In this document: piece after piece, positions 42,233 through 52,200 of the stretch | Position numbering within the stretch: position 1 is the stretch's first letter | Layout: each line of letters opens with the position of its first letter | NCBI RefSeq assembly: GCF_018343665.1 | Contig: NZ_JAGYPM010000001.1 | Location: forward strand, 159,239-223,238 | From: Cytobacillus citreus | GTDB taxonomy: Bacteria; Bacillota; Bacilli; Bacillales; Cytobacillaceae | Length of the DNA stretch: 64,000 bases | Direction: 5' to 3' | Translations under genes and position numbers: made by a program | Notes under the pieces: model-generated | What the model saw: only the letters and a program-made list of their open reading frames with translations | Databases searched by the model: none | What the model was told of the DNA's origin: nothing

Positions 42233-43744
42233 GTGGGGTGGGAACTTGATTGGCTGGAGAATAGAGCGAGATTAACACCGAATTCTATTGCCATTATTGA
42301 AGCCGAAAAAAATCAAATGCTTACATATAAAGAAATTAATAACCGGGCAAATGGATTAGCAGGTTGGTTAGCCGATCAAGGGATAGGAAAAGAAGACCGT
42401 GTGGCCTTACTATCACCAAATCATATTAGTCATTTTGATTTGTTATTTGCTTGCGGAAAGCTAGGTGCGATTTTTGTACCAGTAAATTGGCGCTTATCTA
42501 GTGAGGAAATTAAATATATTCTTCAAGATTGCACACCTAAAATAATTGGATGCCATTCAGATTTTTCTAATATTGTTATGAAAGTCACCAATAAGCATTC
42601 TAAAATGATTCAAACAAATAGTGAACGATATGAGCAAATAGTAAAAAACAAAATAGAAGGAATGGAAAAAACAGCATTCCTAGAAACAGATCCTCTTCTT
42701 ATCATTTACACTGGAGGTACAACTGGAAAACCAAAAGGAGTCGTTCTTTCACACCAATCCATTATATGGAATGCGATAAATACAATTATTAGCTGGAACT
42801 TAAATGATAAGGATGTTACATTAACTTATTTGCCATTATTTCATACAGGTGGATTAAATGCGCTTTCTATTCCACTACTCATGAGTGGGGGAAAAGTAGT
42901 TATTGCAGATCAATTTGATCCCGTCCAAGCAATGGATTATTTAAATTCTTATAAATGTACAATTGTCTTATTCGTGCCTACTATGTACCATATGATCAGC
43001 GAAACTCCAGAATTTAGCCATGCTTATTTCCCTTTTACTAAAACTTTTTTATCTGGGGGAGCGCCATGTCCTCTAGAAATCTATGCAAAATTTAAAAACA
43101 AGGGGCTCCAGTTTAAAGAAGGATATGGACTAACAGAGGCAGGACCGAATAACTTTTTTATTGCTTTAGAGGATGCGGATATGAAAAGAGGTTCTGTTGG
43201 CAAGCCGATGATTATTAATGAAGTAAAGATTGTAAAAGAAGATGGAACAGAGGCAAGAGAAAATGAAACAGGTGAGCTGCTGATTAAAGGAAAGCATACA
43301 TTCAGCCATTACTGGAATAATGAAGAAGCTACGAAGGATACGAAAAAAAATGATTGGCTTCATACTGGAGATTTAGCTAAAAAGGATTCAGAGGGCTATT
43401 ATTACATCGTAGGAAGAAAAAAAGAGATCATCATTACCGGTGGGGAAAATGTGTACCCATTAGAAATAGAGCAATGGTTATCAGCACACCCAGACGTAAA
43501 TGAAGCTGCAGTTATTGGCCTTCCAGACGAAAAATGGGGTGAGCGGGTTTCAGCATTTATTAGTTTAAAAGGTGATGGTGCTTTAACAGAAAAGGAAATT
43601 CAAGAGTATTGCCGTTCTAAACTAGGAGGATTTAAGATTCCAAGAACAATAATCATTCTAAGGGAATTGCCCAAGACTCATGTAGGCAAGGTGGATAAAA
43701 AAGAATTAAAAAGGATTGGTATTCAAATTGAATTAGAAAAATAG
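42233..43744 (+). CDS. Acyl-CoA synthetase/ligase (ANL family)
   Basis: The 503-aa protein has the AMP-binding signature [20 protein letters not shown] near residues 155-174, GYGLTEAGPN near 300, WLHTGDLAKKDSEGYYYIVGRKKE near 378, and the C-terminal Lys in LPKTHVGKVDKKELK near 488. It would activate a carboxylic acid to its CoA thioester. Its promoter matches that of the upstream transporter operon, so the acid may be the imported substrate. GTG 42233 has AGAAGGAG eight bases upstream. TTG 42212 would lie before that site. Confidence 0.87.
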   Translation: MGWELDWLENRARLTPNSIAIIEAEKNQMLTYKEINNRANGLAGWLADQGIGKEDRVALLSPNHISHFDLLFACGKLGAIFVPVNWRLSSEEIKYILQDCTPKIIGCHSDFSNIVMKVTNKHSKMIQTNSERYEQIVKNKIEGMEKTAFLETDPLLIIYTGGTTGKPKGVVLSHQSIIWNAINTIISWNLNDKDVTLTYLPLFHTGGLNALSIPLLMSGGKVVIADQFDPVQAMDYLNSYKCTIVLFVPTMYHMISETPEFSHAYFPFTKTFLSGGAPCPLEIYAKFKNKGLQFKEGYGLTEAGPNNFFIALEDADMKRGSVGKPMIINEVKIVKEDGTEARENETGELLIKGKHTFSHYWNNEEATKDTKKNDWLHTGDLAKKDSEGYYYIVGRKKEIIITGGENVYPLEIEQWLSAHPDVNEAAVIGLPDEKWGERVSAFISLKGDGALTEKEIQEYCRSKLGGFKIPRTIIILRELPKTHVGKVDKKELKRIGIQIELEK

Positions 43745-43748
43745 ATAA

Positions 43749-43795
43749 GAAAAGCATGAAGTAATTAATTTTTTTCTTCGTGCTTTTCTTTTTTA
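43749..43795 (+). terminator. Terminator of the ligase gene
   Basis: AAAAGCATGAAG and CTTCGTGCTTTT arms (one G-T pair) with an AT-rich loop and T run. Confidence 0.8.
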
Positions 43796-43892
43796 CGTGT
43801 AGTCGAGAGTTTCCATTAATCTTACAGAACTCAATTTAATAAACTCTACGGCTTCTGTGATAATATATTCATAGAATAAGTTCGTTTTTTTT

Positions 43893-44026
43893 AGCTAATA
43901 GGAAAGTTTAAGTTTATTAACGTACTAAAGTAAAGTGTGTGTACAATTAAATATCTGCTAATAAGATCCCATAAGAAAAACTAAGGCATTCGCCAAAAAG
44001 GACTTGGCGAACGCCAAGTTTTTCTA
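43893..44026 (+). repeat. Family A repeat upstream of addB
   Basis: Nearly identical to 27115-27251. It follows eight T at 43883-43892. Its end hairpin (GGCATTCGCC...GGCGAACGCC) stops 22 bases before the addB ATG, so it sits within the addB leader. It fills half of the 303-base gap. Nothing else was recognised there. Confidence 0.85.
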
Positions 44027-44047
44027 AGAAAGGATGAGAGACTGAGT

Positions 44048-47000
44048 ATGTCGGTGCGATTATTGATCGGCCGTTCTGGCAGCGGCAAAACGGAGTACTG
44101 TCTGAATGAAATTCGTGATGAGCTAAAAAGAAAACCAGATGGAAGCACGCCCATCATTTATTTAGTGCCAGAACAAATGACTTTTTTATCAGAATACAAG
44201 CTGATTACAACACCTGACCTTGGCGGGATGATCCGTTGCCAGGTCTATTCATTAACCCGTCTAGCATGGAGAATTTTACAGGAAACCGGCGGCATGAACC
44301 GTTATCATATTAATAGCGTTGGCATTAGTATGCTAATTCGAAAAATTATCGATGAAAAAAAGGAAGAGCTAAAGCTATTTCAACGTGCTGCAGATAAAAA
44401 TGGCTTCATCCAGCAGATTGAACAAATTATTACAGAATTCAAAAGGTATTGTGTTAAACCGGAAGAGCTGGCAGAAAGACACGACCAATTATCAACAGAG
44501 GAGCAATCAAATAATGCCCTTCAGGATAAGCTTCACGACCTTGAACTCATCTATAAAACATTTGAAGAATCGATTATTAATAAATATTTAGATTCTGAGG
44601 ATTATTTTCGTCTTCTGTCTGAAAAAGCTTCAGAATCAGCTTATTTAAAAGACGCAGAAGTATATATTGATGGATTTTATAGCTTTACCCCTCAGGAATA
44701 TATGATTGTTGAGCAGTTAATGAAGCTATGCAAAAAAGTAACCATTACCCTGACGCTTGATCGGCCATTTAAGCAAAATTCACCTGATGAACTTCATTTA
44801 TTTAGAATGTCTGGTGAGAATTGTCAGACAATCTATGAAATTGCTACAGCAAATGGACTGCAAATAAAGGAAATATTGCTTTCCGATCAGAAACGATGGA
44901 AAAAGCCGTCCCTACAGCATCTTGAAGCAAATTTTGATACAAGGCCTGCTGCCCGCTACAAAGGAGAAACAGCTGTTCACATTGGCCAAGCTGTTAATCG
45001 CCGAGCTGAAATCGAAGGAATCGCTAGGAAAATTAATCAGCTTGTCCGTAAAGAAGGGATGAGATATCGAAATATAGCTATCCTTTTACGAAATGGACAA
45101 GACTATCATGACCTAATCGAAACGGTTTTCCAAGACTATCAAATCCCTGTCTTTATTGACCAAAAAAGGACGATGCTGAATCATCCTCTAGTTGAATTAA
45201 TCCGTTCCACGCTTGAGGTCATTAACGGAAACTGGCGCTACGAGCCGATTTTTAGAGCAGTAAAAACAGAATTAATTTATCCAGTAAAATTAAATGCCAC
45301 TTTATTGCGAGAACAAATGGATAGGCTCGAAAATTATGTTTTGGCCAAGGGGATTCAAGGAGATAAATGGACGAATAAGAAAAGATGGATTTACCGGAGA
45401 ATCATGGGATTAGAATTTGATTCCTTCGTTCAAACGGATGCCGAAAAAGAAATTGAGCAGGAGCTTAATGATTTAAGGGATATGATTACTGGTCCAATTC
45501 TAAGATTGTCACGGCGCTTAAACAAAGCAAAATACGGCCGTCAATTTTGTGAAGCTGTTTATTTATATCTTGAGGAATTGGATGTTCCGGCTAAAATAGA
45601 ACAATGGAAGAATTCGGAAGAGGAAAAAGGGAATCTAGTAAAATCAAGAGAACATGGACAAGTATGGAATGCCATCATGGAGCTTCTAGATCAATATGTA
45701 GAAATGCTTGGAGAAGATAAGGTGGCACTTAAGCAGTTTGCTTCAATCCTTGATGCTGGAATGGAGACTCTTCGCTTTTCACTTGTCCCTCCTTCTCTAG
45801 ATCAAGTTGTAGCAGCTGATTTGGTAAATTCTCGGCTTTCAGATATTAGGGCTGCCTTTATTATTGGGATGAATGAAGGAATTCTTCCATCTAAGTTTTC
45901 AGAGGACGGAGTATTTGCAGATGATGATAGAGAGAAGCTCCTTTCAAATGGAATGAGAATTGCTCCATCAGGCAGAACTCGTCTTCTCGATGAGGATTTT
46001 ATCGCTTATAAAGCATTTGTAACTCCATCGGAATGGCTTTTTATAAGCTATCCGCTTGCGAATGAGGAAGGGAAGGCATTAATGCCTTCATCCTATATTA
46101 AAAGAATACAAGATTTGCTGCCGGAATGTAATCGGCATCATTATTTAGCAGACCTCGCTGAGTTGCCTGAAATCGAACAGCTGGAGTATGTTTCCAACTT
46201 AAATACGACACTCGCCTATTTAACATCACAACTGCAGCTTAAAAAGAGAAATTATCCAATTTTTGATTTCTGGTGGGATATTTATAATTTCTACCTTAAT
46301 AATGAGAGCTGGAAAAGAAATGTCCAAAAGGTTCTTTCTAGCCTTAACTATGAGAATCAAACACGAAAATTAAATGAAGAAATTAGTCAAGATCTTTATG
46401 GAGATACCATTCAGGCTAGTGTTTCCCGAATGGAATTATTCCATGGCTGTCCGTTTTCACATTTTGTCCAGCATGGACTGAAACTTAGGGAGCGGCAGAT
46501 TTTCCGTCTGGAAGCTCCTGATATCGGTGAATTATTCCATGCTGCACTTAAATACATTGCAGAAACTGTTATGAATAAAAGGCTGTCATGGACAGATTTA
46601 ACAAGGCAGCAATGTGAAATTCTCGCACAAGAAGCAGTTGAAATGCTCGCACCAAAACTACAAAATGAAATTTTGTTAAGCTCCAATCGCCATTACTATA
46701 TTAAAAGGAAGCTTGAGCAAATTATTAGCAGAGCATCATTTATTTTAAGCGAGCATGCAAAGGCAAGCGGCTTTTCACCGGTTGGGCTAGAGCTTGGATT
46801 CGGGCCCGGGCCAAAAGCTGATCTTCCTCCACTTTCCTTCCCGCTTAAAAATGGGACTAAAATGGAGCTTGTCGGCAGAATTGACCGTATCGACAAGGCA
46901 CAGGATGGAAATGATGTGTTCCTTCGGGTGATAGACTATAAATCCAGTTCAAAAGATTTAAATATCAACGAGGTATATTACGGTCTTGCCCTGCAAATGC

Positions 47001-47563
47001 TCACTTATTTAGACATCATTATCTCCCATTCAAAAGCACTTATTGGAACAGAGGCTAATCCGGCTGGTGTCCTATATTTCCATGTTCATAACCCAATCAT
47101 TAACACTTCAAAAATGCTGACACTTGAAGAAATCGAACAGGAAATCTTTAAAAAGTATAAAATGAATGGCCTTTTGCTCGGAGAAGAAAATGTCGTTAAG
47201 CTCATGGATCAGACACTGGTGACAGGAGATTCATCCATCATCTCTGCAGGAATAAAGAAGGATGGCAGTCTTTCAAAACGCTCAAAAATTGCTAGTAAAG
47301 AGGAATTCGATCATTTACGCAAATATGTGCGGGGAATGTATACAAAAACAGGTAACCAAATTATTGGAGGCAACGTGGATATTTCCCCTTATAAACTTAA
47401 GGAGAAAACGCCTTGTACATTTTGTTCCTTTAAGTCTGTCTGCCAATTTGATGAATCCCTTGATGGCAACGACTATCGTTTACTTGTTCCACAGCCTAAG
47501 GATGAGGTACTTGAAAGTATGAGAAGGGAGGTAGAGGAAAATGAAAACACGAATACCATCTAA
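44048..47563 (+). CDS. addB: ATP-dependent deoxyribonuclease subunit AddB
   Basis: The 1171-aa subunit of the AddAB helicase-nuclease processes double-strand ends to Chi for RecA. Walker A GRSGSGKTEY is at residues 8-17. The C-terminal RecB-like nuclease core VIDYKSSSKDL is near 965. Four iron-sulfur cysteines are as expected: one in FHGCPFSHF near 800 and three in CTFCSFKSVC near 1120. Ribosome site AAAGGATGAG. It overlaps addA by 23 bases. In B. subtilis ComK activates addAB. Confidence 0.96.
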   Translation: MSVRLLIGRSGSGKTEYCLNEIRDELKRKPDGSTPIIYLVPEQMTFLSEYKLITTPDLGGMIRCQVYSLTRLAWRILQETGGMNRYHINSVGISMLIRKIIDEKKEELKLFQRAADKNGFIQQIEQIITEFKRYCVKPEELAERHDQLSTEEQSNNALQDKLHDLELIYKTFEESIINKYLDSEDYFRLLSEKASESAYLKDAEVYIDGFYSFTPQEYMIVEQLMKLCKKVTITLTLDRPFKQNSPDELHLFRMSGENCQTIYEIATANGLQIKEILLSDQKRWKKPSLQHLEANFDTRPAARYKGETAVHIGQAVNRRAEIEGIARKINQLVRKEGMRYRNIAILLRNGQDYHDLIETVFQDYQIPVFIDQKRTMLNHPLVELIRSTLEVINGNWRYEPIFRAVKTELIYPVKLNATLLREQMDRLENYVLAKGIQGDKWTNKKRWIYRRIMGLEFDSFVQTDAEKEIEQELNDLRDMITGPILRLSRRLNKAKYGRQFCEAVYLYLEELDVPAKIEQWKNSEEEKGNLVKSREHGQVWNAIMELLDQYVEMLGEDKVALKQFASILDAGMETLRFSLVPPSLDQVVAADLVNSRLSDIRAAFIIGMNEGILPSKFSEDGVFADDDREKLLSNGMRIAPSGRTRLLDEDFIAYKAFVTPSEWLFISYPLANEEGKALMPSSYIKRIQDLLPECNRHHYLADLAELPEIEQLEYVSNLNTTLAYLTSQLQLKKRNYPIFDFWWDIYNFYLNNESWKRNVQKVLSSLNYENQTRKLNEEISQDLYGDTIQASVSRMELFHGCPFSHFVQHGLKLRERQIFRLEAPDIGELFHAALKYIAETVMNKRLSWTDLTRQQCEILAQEAVEMLAPKLQNEILLSSNRHYYIKRKLEQIISRASFILSEHAKASGFSPVGLELGFGPGPKADLPPLSFPLKNGTKMELVGRIDRIDKAQDGNDVFLRVIDYKSSSKDLNINEVYYGLALQMLTYLDIIISHSKALIGTEANPAGVLYFHVHNPIINTSKMLTLEEIEQEIFKKYKMNGLLLGEENVVKLMDQTLVTGDSSIISAGIKKDGSLSKRSKIASKEEFDHLRKYVRGMYTKTGNQIIGGNVDISPYKLKEKTPCTFCSFKSVCQFDESLDGNDYRLLVPQPKDEVLESMRREVEENENTNTI

Positions 47564-50500
47564 GCCGGCTGATGCTACTTGGACAGATGATCAGTGGAAA
47601 GCCATTATGGCCAAAGGACAGGATATTTTAGTTGCTGCTGCGGCTGGCTCCGGGAAAACGGCTGTTCTTGTTGAACGTATCATTAATAAAATTATTTCTG
47701 AAGAAGATCCAATCAATGTGGATGAATTGCTCGTTGTAACCTTCACAAATGCTTCGGCTGCAGAAATGAGACATAGAATTGGAGAGGCTTTGGAAAAAGC
47801 CATTAACGAAAATCCGAAATCTATTCATTTACGAAAACAGTTAAGTTTATTAAATAAAGCTTCGATCTCTACCCTTCATTCTTTCTGTCTGGAAATGATT
47901 AGGAAGTATTATTATATGATCGATATTGATCCAGGTTTTCGGATTGCTGATGAAACAGAAGCCCAGCTTTTAAGGGATGAAGTGCTTGAAGAGCTTTTTG
48001 AAGAGGAGTATGGGAAGGAAGGAAATGAGGCCTTCTTTGCCTTAGTTGATACTTTCACAAATGATCGCAGTGACATTGCTCTACAGGAAATAATTAGGGA
48101 TTTGTATGATTTTGCACGGGCAAATCCTTCGCCTGATCAATATTTAGACTCAATCATAGAGATGTATAATATAGATAAACAAACAGAAATTGAGGAGCTC
48201 CCATTTGTTCAATCTCTGTTGCACGATATCGATTTGCAGCTAAATGGAGCAAAACAATTGCTCGAATATGGACTTGAGCTGACAAGGCTTCCTGGTGGTC
48301 CTGCACCAAGAGCCGAAAATTTCATCGATGACCTGCATGTTGTTAATACGCTTATCCAAGCTAAGACCGATTCGTGGTCAACACTTTATCAAGCAATGCA
48401 ATCATGGTCCTTAGGAAGAGCAAAGAATTGCAAAGGCGAGGAATATGACAGCGAATTAATTGAAAAGGCGAAAAAGCTTAGAGATAAAGCTAAAAAAATC
48501 ATTCAGGATATCCAAGACGAGCTGTTCTCACGTAAGCCTGAGAGCTTTATTCGAGATATGAGTGAGATGAAGCAGCATATCGAGTCACTTGTTTCAATTG
48601 TAAAGTCATTTTCACTCCGATTTGAGCAAGTTAAATCTGAAAAGGGAATTGTCGATTTTGCCGATCTCGAACATTATTGCCTAAATATACTATCAACGAT
48701 TCAAGAGGATGGTGCATTATTACCATCAGCAGCTGCCTTCGCTTGCAAAAGACAGTTTAAAGAAGTACTTGTTGATGAGTATCAAGATACCAATATGGTT
48801 CAAGAAACCATATTAAAGCTTGTTATAAATGATTCAGAGCAAGTGGGCAATCTTTTCATGGTTGGTGATGTGAAGCAGTCCATTTACCGCTTTAGGCTTG
48901 CAGAACCGAATTTATTTTTAGGGAAGTATAACCGGTTTACAAAAGATGGCGAAGAAGCTGGCTTGCGAATAGACCTCGCTAAAAATTTCAGAAGCCGTAA
49001 AGAAGTGCTTCATGGAACAAACTATCTTTTTAAGCAGCTGATGGATGTTTCTGTAGGGGAAATTGAATATGATGAAGCAGCAGAATTGATAAATGGAGCC
49101 CCATACCCAGCGGATGAATCCTATCCAATAGAATTGACGGTAATCGATTTAGAAGGAAAAGAAGAAGATGAGCCTCAAGAAATAGAAGAGGATGCCTTTG
49201 ATAGTGCTGATTTAGCTCAGTCTCAGCTTGAAGCAAGATATATGGCTTCAAGAATAAAAGAAATAATAACTGAACGGAAAGAAGTTTATAATCCCAAAAC
49301 AAAAACTGGAAGACCTGCGATGTACCGTGACATCGTTATTTTACTTCGTTCCATGACTTGGGCACCGCAAATCATGGAAGAATTTAAGCAACAGGGTATT
49401 CCAGTATATGCGAATTTGTCCTCTGGTTATTTTGAAGCAACTGAGGTAGCTATCATGATGTCACTTTTGAAAATTATTGATAATCCGTATCAAGATATTC
49501 CGCTTGCATCTGTCCTTAGATCGCCGATAGTTGGGTTAACAGAGGAAGAACTGGCGCAGATTAGGATTCATCATAAAAAAGGTGTTTTTTATGAAGCTTT
49601 ATCAGCCTTTTGTTTGGAAAAGCCTTCAATTCAAACAGAGAATTTGTACGAAAAACTATTGCCATTCTTTGAAGATTTAAAGGAATGGCGTGTGAAAGCA
49701 AGACAGGGTTCATTATCTGAGCTAATTTGGCACTTATACCGAGAAACAAAGTTTTATGACTTTGTAGGCGGAATGCCTGGAGGGAAACAAAGACAAGCCA
49801 ATCTCCGTGCACTTTATGATCGTGCGCGGCAATATGAATCTACATCTTTTCGAGGATTATTCCGCTTCTTAAGATTTATCGAAAGGATGCGTGACCGCGG
49901 AGATGATCTTGGTGCAGCTCGTGCATTAGGGGAACAGGAGGATGTTGTACGCCTGATGACGATTCATAGCAGTAAAGGGCTTGAATTTCCAATTGTATTT
50001 ATAGCAGGGCTTGGCCGTAATTTTAATACGATGGATTTGAAAAAAGCCTATATGCTTGATAAGGAATACGGTTTTGCAGCAAAATACGTTAACGCTGAAA
50101 AAAGAATCTCGTATCCGTCCCTTCCTCAGCTTGCTTTTAAACGGAAAAAGAAAATGGAAATGCTGGCAGAGGAGCTTCGTGTTCTTTATGTGGCTTTAAC
50201 AAGAGCGAAAGAGAAGCTATATTTAGTTGCCTCTGTAAAAAGTGCTGAGAAGAAGCTGAGCGGGTGGGGGCAAAGTGCTGAAGCGCAAGATTGGCTCCTT
50301 AATGAATTTGATCGGGCATCGGCAAACACATACTTAGACTGGATAGGGCCTTCGCTAGTGAGACATAAAGACTGTGAACAATTGAGAGTTAATGGGTCAG
50401 GAATAAATCCGCTAATTTCAGAAGAAATTATTGCACACCCATCATGCTGGAATGTCCAAATATTAAACGGCAATGAAGCTGCGAGTATTGCAGAAGAAAT

Positions 50501-51299
50501 GAATATTCAAAGTGAAGATTTATTGGATAAAGTATTTAGTGGAGAAGCTATCCCAGTGGAATCACCATTTAAAGATATGATTGAAGCTCAGTTATCATGG
50601 GAATACACGCATTTGCAAGCGTCTAATCATCGTTCGAAACAGTCTGTATCTGAAGTAAAGAGGCAGAAGGAAATATTCGCTTCTGAAGATGGTGGAATTG
50701 AAATCATTCATAAATTTAAGAAGCCATTATTAAACCGTCCTCAATTCATGCAGGAGAAGTCATTAACTCCCGCGGAAAAAGGGACTGCTATGCACATGGT
50801 GATGCAGCATGTTGATTTCAGTAAGGAGCCAACTGATTTATCAATTGTATTAAAAATGGAAGAAATGGTTCAGAAAGAGCTGTTGACTGCTGAGCAGTGT
50901 GAGGCGATTGATCCGGATTTAATTATACAGTTTTTCAAAACAGACATTGGAAAAAGGATGATGCAAGCCAAGGATATTAAGCGTGAAATTCCCTTTAGTG
51001 TTTCATTTCCTACTAGTGATATCTACCATGAATGGGAAGGCGAAAATGAGCATGTTTTGATCCAAGGAATTATAGATTGTCTGTTTGAAGATGAACATGG
51101 TCTAGTGCTCCTAGATTATAAAACAGATGGAATTACCAATCGTTTTAAGGGAGGATTTGCTGAAGCAAAGCCAGTGCTAGAGGAACGATACCGAGTGCAA
51201 ATAGACATGTACTCGAAGGCGTTGGAGAAAATTTTAAAAAGGGAAATTAGTGAGAGGTATTTATTCTTTTTTGATGGAGCACATATTATCAAGCTTTAA
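47541..51299 (+). CDS. addA: ATP-dependent helicase/nuclease subunit AddA
   Basis: A 1252-aa UvrD-type helicase with a RecB nuclease domain. Walker A VAAAAGSGKTAVLVERI is near residue 31, motif II VDEYQDTN near 413, GDVKQSIYRFRLAEP near 445, TIHSSKGLEFPIVF near 808, and the nuclease motif LVLLDYKTDGI near 1193. It works with AddB. It starts inside addB behind AGGGAGGTAGAGG. In B. subtilis sbcD and sbcC follow; here gerPF follows directly. Confidence 0.96.
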   Translation: MKTRIPSKPADATWTDDQWKAIMAKGQDILVAAAAGSGKTAVLVERIINKIISEEDPINVDELLVVTFTNASAAEMRHRIGEALEKAINENPKSIHLRKQLSLLNKASISTLHSFCLEMIRKYYYMIDIDPGFRIADETEAQLLRDEVLEELFEEEYGKEGNEAFFALVDTFTNDRSDIALQEIIRDLYDFARANPSPDQYLDSIIEMYNIDKQTEIEELPFVQSLLHDIDLQLNGAKQLLEYGLELTRLPGGPAPRAENFIDDLHVVNTLIQAKTDSWSTLYQAMQSWSLGRAKNCKGEEYDSELIEKAKKLRDKAKKIIQDIQDELFSRKPESFIRDMSEMKQHIESLVSIVKSFSLRFEQVKSEKGIVDFADLEHYCLNILSTIQEDGALLPSAAAFACKRQFKEVLVDEYQDTNMVQETILKLVINDSEQVGNLFMVGDVKQSIYRFRLAEPNLFLGKYNRFTKDGEEAGLRIDLAKNFRSRKEVLHGTNYLFKQLMDVSVGEIEYDEAAELINGAPYPADESYPIELTVIDLEGKEEDEPQEIEEDAFDSADLAQSQLEARYMASRIKEIITERKEVYNPKTKTGRPAMYRDIVILLRSMTWAPQIMEEFKQQGIPVYANLSSGYFEATEVAIMMSLLKIIDNPYQDIPLASVLRSPIVGLTEEELAQIRIHHKKGVFYEALSAFCLEKPSIQTENLYEKLLPFFEDLKEWRVKARQGSLSELIWHLYRETKFYDFVGGMPGGKQRQANLRALYDRARQYESTSFRGLFRFLRFIERMRDRGDDLGAARALGEQEDVVRLMTIHSSKGLEFPIVFIAGLGRNFNTMDLKKAYMLDKEYGFAAKYVNAEKRISYPSLPQLAFKRKKKMEMLAEELRVLYVALTRAKEKLYLVASVKSAEKKLSGWGQSAEAQDWLLNEFDRASANTYLDWIGPSLVRHKDCEQLRVNGSGINPLISEEIIAHPSCWNVQILNGNEAASIAEEMNIQSEDLLDKVFSGEAIPVESPFKDMIEAQLSWEYTHLQASNHRSKQSVSEVKRQKEIFASEDGGIEIIHKFKKPLLNRPQFMQEKSLTPAEKGTAMHMVMQHVDFSKEPTDLSIVLKMEEMVQKELLTAEQCEAIDPDLIIQFFKTDIGKRMMQAKDIKREIPFSVSFPTSDIYHEWEGENEHVLIQGIIDCLFEDEHGLVLLDYKTDGITNRFKGGFAEAKPVLEERYRVQIDMYSKALEKILKREISERYLFFFDGAHIIKL

Positions 51300-51300
51300 T

Positions 51301-51337
51301 AAAACAGGCATGGGAGTACATTTCCCTAGCCTGTTTT
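51301..51337. terminator. Shared terminator of addBA and gerP
   Basis: AAAACAGGC and GCCTGTTTT outer arms, TGGGA and TCCCT inner arms. It lies between converging addA and gerPF and includes the gerPF stop codon. It looks bidirectional. Confidence 0.85.
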
Positions 51338-51554
51338 AATTATTTCCAACAATTGGCTGATCAATTAGGTTTGTATCCAGAACATTGCTTGCATTCAATC
51401 CATTATTTGTAATAATGAAACCTCCATTATTTGATGCTCCTTGCCCTGAAGTTGTTTTTGAGCTGCTTTTTGGAGAGATAATTACCGCATCACCGAATTG
51501 AACAACTCCGCCAGAAACATTAATAATTTGAACGGGGCCAATAATTGCTGGCAT
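51336..51554 (-). CDS. gerPF: Spore germination protein GerPF
   Basis: A 72-aa protein starting MPAIIGPVQIINVSGGVVQFGD, the GerPA/GerPF small-protein family. GerP proteins are made late in the mother cell and help germinants cross the coat to the inner membrane receptors. It is the last gene of gerPA-F. The ATG at 51554 fits AAAAGGATG upstream better than ATG 51563, which lies beside that site. Confidence 0.9.
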   Translation of the reverse strand: MPAIIGPVQIINVSGGVVQFGDAVIISPKSSSKTTSGQGASNNGGFIITNNGLNASNVLDTNLIDQPIVGNN

Positions 51555-51628
51555 ACAAAACATCCTTTTCTATTTTGACGATTTTTCAAAAGAGATGATT
51601 TATCAAAGATTAACCTGCTGTTTAAGTT

Positions 51629-52021
51629 TTATCTGTCTACAGATTGAGTTTTATTTTTCGGAAACAGCTGGCGAATATGCTTAATTCTTGTCTCCATTGA
51701 GACATGATTGCTGCTTCCAATATGGACGACGGAAGCTACGGATACACCATTAATATTTATATGATTAACTTTAATAATCGGATTCAGATTTTCTGTATAC
51801 ATAGGAATACTTATTTCAACGGGCTGCAATGGAATGGGTTGAGTAAAAACTGGATAGATATTAAAGTTTCCTTCGTTTCCATAAAAAGTTTCCTGTTCCC
51901 TTTGAACTGCCAGTGCCCGTGAAAAGCCTTGTATGATGGAGGAGTCTCCAATTTCAAAAATAGAAGAATAGAACATGGTACCTATTTTAACCTCATCGAC
52001 AATCGATGTTCTTCGAAACAT
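51629..52021 (-). CDS. gerPE: Spore germination protein GerPE
   Basis: A 130-aa protein of the GerPE family (MFRRTSIVDEVKIGTMFYSSIFEIGD, split MFRRTSIVDEVK and IGTMFYSSIFEIGD). It starts two bases after gerPD with a GGGAG ribosome site. Needed with the other GerP proteins for coat permeability to germinants in Bacillus. No membrane segment or catalytic motif. Confidence 0.88.
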   Translation of the reverse strand: MFRRTSIVDEVKIGTMFYSSIFEIGDSSIIQGFSRALAVQREQETFYGNEGNFNIYPVFTQPIPLQPVEISIPMYTENLNPIIKVNHININGVSVASVVHIGSSNHVSMETRIKHIRQLFPKNKTQSVDR

Positions 52022-52023
52022 AG

Positions 52024-52200
52024 TTACTCCCGTGCCAGTGGAACAAAAGGTCCGATTATTAAAGACTCTGGAGGTGTATCAAAAACGGATGCCAACTGAA
52101 TTGTTTGTGTATCTCCAATCATTAATATGGAGGAGCTGGATACCCCGATGATTCGTATACTTCCTACTGAAAGATCCCGATTATAAACATGGAAGTTCAC
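52024..52200 (-). CDS. gerPD: Spore germination protein GerPD
   Basis: The 58-aa protein equals the B. subtilis GerPD length. It runs MNFHVYNRDLSVGSIRIIG, then VSSSSILMIGDTQTIQLAS and ends DTPPESLIIGPFVPLARE. The FDTPPESLIIGPF tail is diagnostic. The start is GTG, sharing one base with the gerPC stop. It is the fourth gene of the cluster. Confidence 0.9.
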   Translation of the reverse strand: MNFHVYNRDLSVGSIRIIGVSSSSILMIGDTQTIQLASVFDTPPESLIIGPFVPLARE

